A stretch of DNA of 64,000 bases from Gyrodactylus bullatarudis (lineage: Eukaryota > Platyhelminthes > Monogenea > Gyrodactylidea > Gyrodactylidae), in assembly GCA_012064415.1 (NCBI GenBank), contig SSNU01000114.1:186001-250000 (forward strand). Reading direction: 5' to 3'. The notes beneath the pieces were generated by a model. The model made no database searches and had not been told where the DNA came from. It worked only from the letters and a program-made list of their open reading frames with translations. Made by a program: the position numbers and the translations under genes. Shown in pieces: positions 50,301-61,223 of the stretch (its first letter is position 1; each line of letters starts with the position of its first letter).

Positions 50301-53014
50301 CCAGGTTATCTTCTCTCTCTCTCTCTCTCTTTGTTCTACATTGAACATTATCCTTGTTTTATCTCTACACTTTTTCATAATCTCTATACATTTTTTGCCC
50401 TTGTAAAACGGCGCCAGGCAATTATACTTATTACAAATACAAAACATTTTCATTTCATTTATATCCACACACACTGGTAAAGAAGGAATGATTAACCTTG
50501 CATTATTTTATTTTTCCCCATCCCTATTCAACCACCTCGTCATATATTTGTTTTATAATCTTTTAAAATGTTATTGAAATTTCTCCTCTTACTGTGCAGA
50601 CTCTCGACTCAATGAAGTGGACCAGATAATATGGGTTGAGGAAGGTTCAAAGTTGCCAACTCTCTCCTGTCACACAATCAATGCCCACAACATGTACACA
50701 TGGCAAATTAAGGACTTGTTGGAGTACAACAGTCGCAATGATCCCAAATACAAATTTCAGAATAACGAACTAACTCTCCTGAATCCTGTAACACTCGATG
50801 ATGCTGGTATTTACAAGTGTTCAACGATCAGTGGTCATGGTTCTCAATCTATCGTTTACAATGTTAAAGTCAGACGTAAGTTACCCTCCCTTTTTAAATG
50901 TACCATGGTAGCGAAGCTAGCTTTATTCTGTAATTCCCTCTGTGTTCTTTGAATATCTCAACCATGAAAGTCGTATCCTGCTGGGGAAGAAAATTATTAA
51001 TTAGTACAATGTTTTAGTCATCCCCAAACAAAATGAAAGCAACACACACACTAGCCAAGTTTTATTATTAACAAGATGGGTTTGATTATTCATTAATTTC
51101 CACAATGGGGGGTGTGTTCTCTTTCACTTGTAACTCACACATGTACCACTTTATTATTGAATAAAAATTATTCTGTTATTTTTCCTGCTAGAACAAAATG
51201 CAAAGCTCAATTGTTGGAAAAGTATCTGCTTCTCGGATCCAGAAAAGTTTTCTCGTAAATTAGAAAAACTTGAAGTACATCCAGGCAGTTTTGTCGAACT
51301 GGACTGTTCAGCCTTCTCCACGAACAATGCTCAAATCTATTATCAATGGTATTTCAATCAACATCGCATTGATGAACCAGGTGAACCGAGTAAATTCCTT
51401 CGAAATATCAATTCGAAAGATGTTGGCCTCTACACTTGCCATGCCTCCTCCTCATCGAATGAAAATCTCTCATTAACCTTTCGTGTAACCCTCACCCAAC
51501 AGCCAAATGATGAACCGATGATTCTGACAAAGTTTTCAGATCTCAATCTAGTCCAAGATAACTCTACTGTCATCCAGGCTGACGTAAAATGCCTATGTGA
51601 TAATCCCATTGTCAAATGGCTGAAGAGGGTCGAGGCCAGAGACTTTAACCTGCACGCTGAGAAAATTTCCCTACCCAATCCCAGGCCTGATGAGAAAAAT
51701 GAATATTTCTACGTCCTTGAGAATCATCCCAACTCCCTGATAGAGATTGACAGCCCGGAACTGGTTAATTGGGCGAAAGGGAATGAGAAAATTTATCGAA
51801 CCAAATTGAAATTTAGAGGCCCCTATGTCGAAAAGATCCACAGTGGAAAGTACGTTTTAATGACGACCAATGAAAATTCTGTTAACTATCGGATCATTTA
51901 CGAAACATTCAATGTGGCAATTGCAAACAGTGAGCACCTTTCAAATATTTCAAAAAGCATACTTAATGTATTAGAATAGGCCAAATTTTTCAACTTTTCC
52001 CAGCCTTAATCTCATTTTGAAGATGATCGATAACTAAGCATTTTTTCCTATGAAACCAAACGTTTTCGAGTTTGTTCTGGTATACAAAATTTCGACTGAA
52101 AACGACTATTTTAGAACACGCGCCAACATTTTCTCAATGAATTTTACTACGAAAAAGGACAAAAGTATTATTTTTGAAATTTTTTTGCAATATTTTGAAT
52201 AAAAATTGGGCTTATAGTAAAAATTGAGTCTTTTTCACTTGTTGAAAGAAAGTCCTATGAAATTAGGTAAATTTTGATGATTTTTGGAAAAATAAAATTT
52301 TTCATGTTCTGATATACAAAAATTCCATTGTGATTTTCAAAAACATCAATTTTTGATCAAAGTATGAAACATTAACCATTAATATTTATCCTTTTCATTC
52401 TTTCAGGTAACAAATTTGAGGAAAAGGCCAATGTCATCTATTACTTCCTGGTGCCATTCATAGTATTCTTTGTAGCCCTAGTGATTATTGTATATTGCAT
52501 ATTTCTGAGACGTAATCGTAAATCCTTAATGTCTATGGATGACAGTGGCCATTGGATTACCAGTCGAATGCTCAACAGCCCAATGAGCGATCATGATCGT
52601 TACAGAAAGACTAGTTCACACTTTAATCCAATGCAGACAAATAACCTTCGACCTTATAGTCTTTTGAATCCGAATCAGACACCAAAGTCCCAGGCGAACA
52701 GTGACGAGAGTCCCAACAACAACAACCATCCCAATAGCATTGCATATTACAATAGCTCCAACTCTTCCAATGAGTACAGATACCCGATTCCCTCGAGTAA
52801 TCTGACTCAGTACAACTCTATGCAACAATATAATGATAAGACCCTGACAACAGAGCTTCCTTATGAGCAACAGTACGCAGCAGTAGGCAATATGAACACC
52901 CTGTCTAGTCAAAATACAAATCCCTATGCTGTACCATGCTATGATGAGGCTGACCTTGATAACAATAACAAAATCAATAACCCATTTCTACACCAACATC
53001 CCTATATGAATTAA
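47357..53014 (+). CDS. Three-Ig single-pass membrane receptor without kinase, FGFRL1-like
   Basis: The exons are 47357-47423, 50600-50875, 51192-51929 and 52407-53014. All introns are phase 1 and GT-AG, typical of Ig modules, and the product is 562 aa. Exon 1 encodes the signal peptide. Ig1 has C46, W57 and the DDAGIYKC motif at C96. Ig2 has C153, W167 and DVGLYTC at C197, preceded by SDPEKFSRKLEKLEVHPGS, like the FGFR D2 entry. Ig3 has C248/C250 and NPIVKWLKRVE, very like FGFR D3, but no distal cysteine. The membrane span is about 371-394. The 168-residue tail is Asn/Tyr/Pro-rich with no kinase. FGFRL1-type receptors bind FGFs and act as decoys or adhesion proteins; this role here is inferred. 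An alternative is another Ig adhesion receptor. It is tail to tail with the kinase gene. Confidence 0.8.
50309..50331. repeat. (TC)n microsatellite in intron 1
   Basis: A CT dinucleotide run of about eleven units, 270 bp before exon 2. Confidence 0.8.
52040..52200. repeat. Dispersed repeat, family G, in receptor intron 3
   Basis: GTTCTGGTATACAAAAT, CGCGCCAACATTTTCTCAAT and GAATTTTACTACGAA recur in the same order at about 56635-56740 inside an intron of the neighbouring kinase gene. Confidence 0.5.
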
Positions 53015-53082
53015 CCTATGGCTATTTTTAAAATGTGATTTCAATTTTTACAAAACAGAATAATTTTCACAATTAATGCTGA

Positions 53083-53088
53083 AATAAA
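53083..53088 (+). terminator. Poly(A) signal of the Ig receptor gene
   Basis: AATAAA lies 69 bp after the stop codon. It is the first canonical signal downstream. Confidence 0.7.
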
Positions 53089-53186
53089 TTATATAATGTA
53101 TTTACTAACTACTTTATAGTAAATTGACGAATTTATTAAATTCATTAAAAGTGAAAAAGACAACTCAAATCATTATACTATATATA

Positions 53187-53192
53187 TTTATT
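53187..53192 (-). terminator. Possible poly(A) signal of the kinase gene
   Basis: AATAAA on the minus strand lies about 360 bp past the kinase stop and about 100 bp from the receptor's own signal, so the two convergent 3' ends are close but need not overlap. Confidence 0.45.
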
Positions 53193-53554
53193 TTTAGGTA
53201 TATAGATATCTAATGTTCTTTTTTTCTCTCATCTGCTCAGAATATTGACGATACAATATTTGTGCATATGAAATACATACATAAAAAGAATATTATCATT
53301 ATAGGTAGAGCTATCGATAAAACTAATAGCAGAGTAAAATAAGGTGTATTCTTGGTTTTTGATCAAAATGAATAATTAATTATAGTTATGGAATATCGTT
53401 TGAGGTCTCCTTCTTGAGTGAGATTAACATTGATAAAAAGATGCGCAATTGCTGATGAGTGAGAAGGACTTGAACAAAAAGTCGCAAAAAACCCAATCTT
53501 GTGTGATAAAGAGCTTAGCATTTTATAGAATATAATGAGAAGGAGAAACTGAAA

Positions 53555-56500
53555 TCATTTTGCCTGATTGAGCACCATTGGTATCTGATCTGGTGTGAGG
53601 GGTCGTATGAGAACTTTAGCGTATCCATGTAATTCTTCCTCTGTGGGTATAAGGCCTGGCGCTATTGGTGAATTCTAGAATCAAAGAAGAAAAAATTTGT
53701 TCAATATTTGATTGGTTGAAAATGGTTGGCCAATGAAATGAGAGAAATTGTCTGATATCTAATACTACTGATCTTGTCAAAAAAGAATGAATTCAAAATA
53801 AGAGAATATGCTAATTTAGGAGAGTAGTGAACATTTGATAAATGCACCCTTTCATCAATGGCTTCCAAGTGTGTAGATTCGAGTGTAGACTTGATTAATT
53901 CCGAGATTATGGAAAACTTTAAATGATTATTTATGAAGAGAATTTCAATATCAATAATCCTATGATTGTAATTCATTCTCAGGCAAGCGTAACAATATTA
54001 CATTAAGGAAATTATCTGTGGTAATCGATAGAAATCTTTCGAGAAGCAAAGTATTTATACCCCCTTCCCCACTTCACGTGTCCCTTTTAATATAAACTTG
54101 GGTGTTAGAATATTCTTGTAAAATCGATCAAAATCCCAAGTGGTTGTGACAGACATGAAATTTATATCTTTTAAGTAAAAACTATGACAACTTTGATGAG
54201 AGAATTTGAAAATCTAATTAGACTGCAGTTGAAGCAATTAACCTTAATACAATCATCCCACTAACCACTTTAAGTTAGCCAAATTTTAAAAATGGCAGAT
54301 TTCTTATAAACCAATGAAATTGAGGCGAATTTTTTACCCTACTATCCATTAATAAATCATTATTGATAATTTTCATTCATTTTTTCAATGAGCTTATCTG
54401 TGAGAATAAGAGCGAAAATAGGATGCGTAAAATAGGTCTTGAATTCTTCTAAATTACTCCTTTGATCGAAAGAAACATTGTTTTATATACTTATTTTTCC
54501 TTATAGACCTATGATCTGAAATGGAAGTTTTAAAAATAAAAGTTTAACATTTATTTGGTTATTTATTTATTTTGATTGATTGATTAATTTATGAAATACA
54601 TATATCAATTTCAAGGATTTGGCCCAATTCCAGACGAATCTTATTGGAAAAAACTTTGTTTACCACCAATTAGATGGATTATGCAATATTCTTGTGCTAT
54701 ACTAGTTTGAAGAGTTAATTTTTGTTCAAAACTTTTCTCAAATACCTATCTTCCGGGGTCATAAACTCCTGGACTATTGAAAAGTAATTGCGTTGAAATA
54801 ACCAAAGATTTGTGATGAGCGTTTTCACAGAACCTATGATTGGTGAAAGATTGAATGCAAGTTATGAAAAAAAATGTTAAGTAAAGTTGCAATTGGGAAG
54901 TGAAAATTTATAAAATTACTTACTAGGGGAAAGACCACTGATTTCTTGTTTGGGTTTTCAATCAACTCTCGCATATGGTGGGCCACTATGGATGGAAGAA
55001 AAGGTTATTGAGTGTTTTGAATTGAAAATCAAGAAATTCAACAACCATAACTGAATTCATCTGATTAAGGGAGTTGCTTTTGATGTGCAACCATTATTCG
55101 GGAATTAATGGAGATTATTAGAATTATTTGATTCAACTTTAGTTTATTCTGAATGAAACTATTCTTGTCTGATCCGATAAATAGATAAAAAAAAATCAAT
55201 AATTCAATTAGCTTGAGATAAATTGCTTACGAATTCAATAGTGTTTAATACCAGGTTGATACTTTTAGAGAGGTAACTGAAGCTAGTTGTGATTTATGAA
55301 GAGGAGAATTTACTATTCTTACAAGAAGCTCAATATTTTTCTCCGGATTATTTATTAACTCAAATGAGCGTATTAAATGTTGGAATGAATAACTTCAGTT
55401 TGGCCATTTTTTCGAAAATTCACCAAATTTCCTAGTTTTCAAATTTGCAAAAATAAAACGCTGATATTTGTCATCAAAATTAGACAAATTTGGTCAAAGA
55501 AAAACTGCTTGAAATTTCCCATTGTACCAGAAAGGATAACGAGACAAAATGTGAAAGTTTAACTTTCATTTCAAAGGGCTGAATTTCTGTAATGAACTAA
55601 ATTCGAATCATTTGTTTAAAGTTGATCCCCCTCAATTGTCTGAAATCAATTATTAATTAATAACCGAGGATAAATATAAATTCTTTAGGTATATTCTATG
55701 CATACGAAGAAAATCAAATTTATACATATAAATTTTTGATTGGAAATCGATAAAAGAAATTATTACATCTTTAAACTATAAAATCTTTATCTTTAACAGA
55801 CTATCAATAATAAATGTCGAATAACTTTCGATAAATCAATATGATAATTACACAGATCCCAAATAGGCATTATCTCTAAAGAACAAGTCATGGAGCCGAT
55901 AAAATGACGAATAGACCAATTTATTTGTTCGCTTTTATGAGATGCTTAAATTAGGAGTCTTTCTTTTTTTAAATAAAAAGTTATTTTTCTCACGACAGAA
56001 AGAAAATGATCAATAAAATTTATCTTGTACATTTGGAAAAAAGGGGGGATATGCAAGGAAAACGGATCAAAACGACACAAGAATTATCTTTTATTCACAA
56101 AAGAGAAAATTATCATTCTACCAACGTAATTAGAATATAAATTTCAAATTCGAGTCAAACTTTCAAGGAAGATTAGACTTGATCGGAATTTCAGGCAAAA
56201 TTCAGGGGAAAATATTTTTCACAAATTCGTGTTAGACCATGATGGATTCATTAGGTGACTATTTTTACTTGTAAACATCGGTGGTAGTCTGATGAGGTCC
56301 AATGCAAAAATATCTTCCATCTAAACTGGTATTGGAATTGTAAATTTATGTTGAAATAACTTTTAGTGCATATGATAGAAAATAATTTCACATACATTCT
56401 CTATCATAACACACAGATAGTGTACAATTTGTGAGAAATAGTAATAATTGTTTAGAGATTGCAGTCATGTGTGACATTCTGTATAGATTTAATAGGGGGG

Positions 56501-59363
56501 TGTAGAAATGTTGACTAAAAGCTATGATAACCTAACATCATGTATATTAGGGTAATAGAAGTTTTTACGACTTTTTCGGTTATTTTCTTTTTCAATGGAG
56601 AAATTATAAGAAATAATCCTCTTGAATTGAATATTTTGTTCTGATATAGAAAATATCATTTGAAAATTACAAATTTTAAACCCGCGCCAGCAAATTTTGA
56701 ATAAATTTTACTACGAATTTTTTTTTTGAGTAATCGGATAGGAATTATTCTGATAGATATTTAAAATCCCTTTGCTACATATCCTCATCCTCTCCTCAAA
56801 ATTTTTATTGCGTTTTGAAGAATTTTGGTAAAATGGGATTTATGGGTATTAGAACAACAGTTAATCTATGAAAATCTTCAAATTAGCAAGTCGCTCAAAA
56901 GGCTGTTCGGGAAAAAAATATTTTGTATTACCCTTATGTATATGACAAAAGTGTACAAAACATACCAAGTAATAGATCACATCCATCGAGAAGACCTTCT
57001 TCAACCAGCTCTCTGGCCAAGTTGTCAGGTTGGTCTTTGTTGACAACGAATGAGAAGCTAATATCTTGAAGTTCATTGTTCTGTTTCAAATTTCTCTTGC
57101 GCAATGTGATACGAAAGGCAGTGATGACTTGTTTGAATGCCTGGTCGTAGAAAAGAAAAAAGATATTACAGCTTAATCAGTACTTTATTTTAATTGGTTG
57201 AGATTTTCTTGACCCCTAAATGGTCAAATTGCTATCGCTTACGAAATCTATTCACAAGAGAATAAAAATGATGAAATTCATTCTTGCAAAAGATAATCTA
57301 TTTTTTGGAATCAAGATCATAACCATGAATCTATCAAGCGAGACTGATAGACCAAAAGTAAAAAACTAACATTTTCAAGTTTAAAAGGAAATTCAATAGA
57401 ATGTGTGTGACTATTAAATCAATTGCGTTATCTATTATTTGGATAAAATATATATTTTATTGTTGATCCTTTAGAAAAAAACTCGCCAAAAATGATCTGA
57501 ATAGCAAAGCTAAACTAAATAATTTGCAATTTTTTAAAGTTTCTATCAAGGTTTAGTGAATTAAATTTTGAATTTAAGAAGTTGGAAACTACTTTTTAAT
57601 GATAAAATTTTAATTTCAGTAATCACTTACATTTTTACCATGTTTGGCCTATAGAAAAGATTACGCAAGATTTCGTCTAAAAGTTAATTATCTAATCTTG
57701 ATCAGATTCGAGTACTTTCAAGGATAAAAACTTGAAATATTTCACAAGGAGCTTACAATGTTTGACAATTGGTCAGTTTCCTTTGGTTGTTCAATACTTG
57801 TAATTGGTTTATCACTAGGAGTGGCAGGAGTCGGCTTTGGCGTCGGAGCATTTGTGCGTAACGTCTCTCCAGAATCCAAGGGTGTATTCTTGTCGAATAA
57901 CTGGAAGGGTTTTTTCGTTTGGTTATTTGATGTCTTTTGTTCATTCTCGTTATCACTGTCCTCAGAACTATTGAAATTCCATTCATTTTCTGATGAGGTA
58001 GCCTAGAGATCAATATTTGATTATGGCTGTAGAAAAATGTCTCTGAGGTATTTAGTTCTTTTACATTAGAACAATAATAATCGATAAAAAAGTACAATAA
58101 ATTTCTAAACTAAAAGTTAAACATAAAAAAATTATGCACTAATTTTCTTCACATAAAAAGCTTGACCCCATTGAAATTCTATATGAACAGTAGTAAACAG
58201 TTTATTCTAAATGAATATAATACAAGATACACTCACATTTTGGTCAACCTTGGAGTTGTTATCGCTAATCTTTGGTTGCCTACTAGGCTTTGGAATATCA
58301 TCACTCAGGAGGTTCTTGATCAAAAATTCGCGATCTTTTGCCTTATACTTGATGTAGGAATGGTTGAGGAGTTCCTTGGCTGGTGTTCTCTGTGCTGGAT
58401 CCTTGATTAGACAGGCTTTGCAAAATTTTCTATACTTGGTCCCATAATTTATGTACTGATTGTTGACTGTTGCTATGGTATCAATATCAGGTGGGGGATT
58501 TTTCAGTGTTAACATTAAAACCTTGATTGATTTGAAATTAATTAATTAATAATCGATAGAAGACATCAAGCATATATCCACAAAACTAACCTTCATTGGA
58601 ACAAATTTAGCATAGGGAGCTTGTCCGGTTGCCATTTCAATGGTGCTTATTCCAAGTGACCAAATATCTGCCTTTTGATTATAGCCCTTGGCCTGTTGCA
58701 TAACCTCTGGTGCCATCCAACATGGAGTACCAACAAAAGTAAAACGTTTAGCATCTTCCGTGTTAGCTACAGATTGATGGGTAGCCAAAAATCCAGCTAC
58801 ACCGAAATCTGCAATTTGAATTACTCCGTCATCTCTCAAGAGTAGATTGCCGCACTTTAAATCCCTATGGACAAGTCCGTTATCATGAATGTAGGCTAAT
58901 CCTTTGAGAACATCTTTGAGAATTGTAGCAATGACAACATCGTCAAATACCCCGTTAGTAATATCACGAACTTTTTGAGTATTCTTTATGACGTCGAGAA
59001 GAGAACCACGTTGGCACAGGTCCATAACAATGTAGAGTTCGATTTTATCAACAAACGAAGAATAATACGTTACAATATTTTCGTTCCTTAAATTCTTCAT
59101 AGACTTGATTTCTTTCTAGAAGGAGAAGTTAATTTTTTATATAAATTATTTACATTAATCTCATCCAATGAGGCAGATGTGCTACATTTTTCCAGGTTGA
59201 TAATCTTGATAGCACAGGGCTTATTCAGTGTTTTGCAAACTGCTTGAAATACTTCCGAAGTAGCACCATGACCTATGCATGTATTAATGTCGTAGTTGCT
59301 TCTGAATACTGGCCATTGCAACTGTTGCTCCGTTTGATCGCTAGGCGAATTATTCTCGCTCAT
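53555..59363 (-). CDS. OSR1/SPAK-type STE20 kinase with CCT domain, seven exons
   Basis: The exons on the minus strand are 59363-59154, 59115-58591, 58521-58237, 58002-57757, 57140-56966, 54985-54924 and 53674-53555. Phases match and the product is 540 aa. The kinase domain (about 24-315) shows GHGATSEV at 31-38, K53 in CAIK, D155 in HRD, D173 in DFG, and an activation loop with T196 in TFVGTPCWMAPE, the site WNK kinases phosphorylate in relatives. A Trp-plus-acidic segment (ENEWNFNSSEDSDNENE, from 345) follows, like the OSR1 regulatory S-motif. The CCT domain (about 423-518) contains DISFSFVV, LARELVEEGLLDG and LHGYAKVLI. Such domains bind RFxV peptides in WNKs and cation-chloride cotransporters, controlling ion balance. 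About 20 residues follow where OSR1 ends. Sequence is divergent, so it could be a paralogue of the main arthropod gene. Confidence 0.92.
56635..56740. repeat. Dispersed repeat, family G, in kinase intron 5
   Basis: GTTCTGATATAGAAAATAT, CCCGCGCCAGCAAATTTTGA and AATTTTACTACGAA match the copy at about 52040-52200 in the same order and orientation. Confidence 0.5.
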
Positions 59364-59470
59364 TTTTTATATTATCATAAATAAACAGTTTGAAAAAATC
59401 ATTTGTTAAATCAACTTTAATTCAGTTCATTAATGTAAAATAATTGTGTTTGTTTTGTTAGTTGACAAAA
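59364..59470. promoter_or_regulatory. Shared divergent promoter region
   Basis: Only 107 bp separate the start codon of the minus-strand kinase from that of the plus-strand SKAR-like gene, so core promoter elements for both must lie here or inside the genes. It is AT-rich. TGTTTGTTTTGTTAG, just before the plus-strand start, resembles a splice acceptor. Confidence 0.6.
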
Positions 59471-60441
59471 ATGCGGGTAAGAAATCGCAACGCCAGAAGA
59501 GCTGTTGTCTCTCTACAAACCAACTCAAATTCGTTGATAATCAAAAAGAAAAATGCCATCAGAAATAGACAGGTATCAACTGATCTTAGAAACAAAATTG
59601 GGAGAACTAACATTAAAGATGCACGCCAGATTATAAACAAATCCAGTCCCGTCAAGAAGAAGGTTTTCAGAGACGCTCGTTCGCTCTTATCAAAAAAGAT
59701 AAACCCAAAAGATATTCCTATTCCGAATATAACAATCGAGAATGACCGATATAGGAATATTGTCTCGTCTAAAAGCTCCAGTTCCATTTTGTCCACTAGA
59801 TTTCAAAAGACTTTTGAAAATAAGACAATTGAACAAAACTTTTCTCCACCCAAATCACGATCCAAAATTAGTTCTATTCAAGGCTTCAGAGTTTGTATAA
59901 ATAATCTCTTGGAAAGTATTTGCCTTGATGATATTTATGTAAGTTTTATCTCGGTTGATTATTTTGACTTTATATAATGTTTACTTTTTTTCTTTTAGGA
60001 GCTTTTCAGTAGCATAGGGAAGCTCAAATCCTGTAAAATGATAGGACGTGGAGCTGCAGAGGTGATCTTTGAAAGTCTAATCAATGCCCAAGAATCTGTA
60101 AATCGTTATAATAACCGAGAACTTGATGGAATGCCAATGAGTGTCAAGTTGGTTACCAGTGTCGGTAAAGAAGACTATAGCCAAGTTGGTGTTAGTTTTC
60201 CTAACCTCTACAAGTAATAATTTTAAAAATGTAATATTATCTGTTTTTCTTGTTATTCTAAATGATATTAAATAATTTCACTATAAAATCTTTTCATTTT
60301 GTTCTATTTTACCATTTAAGGAATGTCGAAGAGTACCAAGTGGAGGAATCTATTGTTAAAAAGGCTCTCTTCAACTTACCTGATGTAACAACTGCTTATT
60401 CTCTTCCTGTCTTCTTTGACGTAAATCTGAATGAAGGTTAA
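59471..60441 (+). CDS. SKAR/POLDIP3-like RNA-binding protein
   Basis: The exons are 59471-59938, 59999-60213 and 60321-60441, with introns of 60 and 107 bp in matching phases, giving 267 aa. The basic N-terminus carries DAR repeats (KDARQIINK at 49-57, RDARSLLSKK at 67-76), as in POLDIP3. An RRM begins near residue 136 (RVCINNLL) and continues with ELFSSIGKLKSCKM, GRGAAEVIFES and NRYNNRELDGMPMSVKLV. The C-terminus SIVKKALFNLPDVTTAYSLP matches the conserved POLDIP3 tail (ILKALF type). The vertebrate protein joins the exon-junction/TREX complexes and links S6 kinase to translation of spliced mRNA; the same nuclear role is inferred here. It is shorter than the human protein. I chose the ATG at 59471. 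Confidence 0.88.
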
Positions 60442-60524
60442 GAAACTCTAAAGTTTTCTATAGAAGATGAGCCACTAGATAATTGCGTTTTAAAAAGTAC
60501 CTATTTTGTAAGAAAATATAATTT

Positions 60525-60530
60525 TTTATT
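60525..60530 (-). terminator. Poly(A) signal of the Iwr1-like gene
   Basis: AATAAA on the minus strand lies 6 bp beyond the stop codon. It sits 84 bp after the stop of the convergent SKAR-like gene, so the two transcripts very probably overlap at their 3' ends. The plus gene has only an AATATA variant here (about 60515). Confidence 0.65.
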
Positions 60531-60536
60531 CAACAA

Positions 60537-61223
60537 TCATTCATACTCTTCTTCTGATTCTGAATCGTTAATGTTAATATTGCCGAACTCTGACAGGACG
60601 TCTGAGCTATGGGCCTCGGTGAACTCGGATGATGATGCAAATATATCATCTTCGTCTGGGTAATCATTTCTCCAATTTTCTTCACAATTCGAATCCTCTT
60701 CGTCATATGAATCGCAAGGACTATCATTTAAAGTGATTAAAGGCTCTCGAGCATGACGATAAATGCTTTTATCTATTTTTCTATTACATGGGCCGAAATC
60801 AATTTCATCGTTGCCGACTTGTTCGTCCAATGTCTCTAACTGATAAATATCGTAGAAATGACTTCCCTCAGGTTTTCCTGAAGGGTCTTCAATTTCAGGG
60901 AGAAGATCTATGATTTTAATTGAACTAAACGACTCCTTTTCTCTCTTGAGATAATTGGATATCTTGACTTTGAATTTTTCTTCTTCGACAGCATCTTCCG
61001 ACAACTTGGCGAATGTGCTGTCCCAAAATAGTTTTTTTTCTTTTTTTGTATCTATTTTCTCCAAAGATTCCAAATTTATCGCATCTTCTGTATATTCTAC
61101 ACATGAACCAGTGTAGATGAAAGATGTTTCAGGATTGTCAGAAGATATCTTGAGTCTTTTTGCAAGTATTTTACTACAGGGATCCTCATCTTTTTTTCGT
61201 TTGACTCTAACGTACACTGGCAT
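60537..61223 (-). CDS. Iwr1/SLC7A6OS homologue (RNA polymerase II nuclear import)
   Basis: This single-exon gene of 228 aa starts at the ATG at 61221-61223. The N-terminus (VYVRVKRKKDEDPCSKILAK) has the conserved RVKRK and basic cluster that serves as nuclear localisation signal in relatives. YDIYQLE (124-130) and ENWRNDYPDEDD (182-193) are the signature motifs of the family, the latter in a strongly acidic C-terminus. Iwr1 binds assembled RNA polymerase II in the cytoplasm, directs its import through importins and recycles out. That role is inferred from the motifs. Length is near that of other members. TTTATACATAG|ATTAAC just before the start resembles a splice acceptor. Confidence 0.9.
   Translation of the reverse strand: MPVYVRVKRKKDEDPCSKILAKRLKISSDNPETSFIYTGSCVEYTEDAINLESLEKIDTKKEKKLFWDSTFAKLSEDAVEEEKFKVKISNYLKREKESFSSIKIIDLLPEIEDPSGKPEGSHFYDIYQLETLDEQVGNDEIDFGPCNRKIDKSIYRHAREPLITLNDSPCDSYDEEDSNCEENWRNDYPDEDDIFASSSEFTEAHSSDVLSEFGNININDSESEEEYE

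Noticed and set aside
51430..51678. 82-codon minus-strand frame
   Set aside because: Antisense shadow of receptor exon 3.
52616..52912. 98-codon minus-strand frame
   Set aside because: Antisense shadow of the low-complexity receptor tail.
53701..53976. 91-codon minus-strand frame between the last two kinase exons
   Set aside because: Intronic: kinase exons 6 and 7 join in phase without it, and it has no kinase-family similarity.
59458..59796. 112-codon hydrophobic minus-strand frame
   Set aside because: Antisense shadow of SKAR-like exon 1; hydrophobicity is a reflection of Lys/Asn-rich codons.
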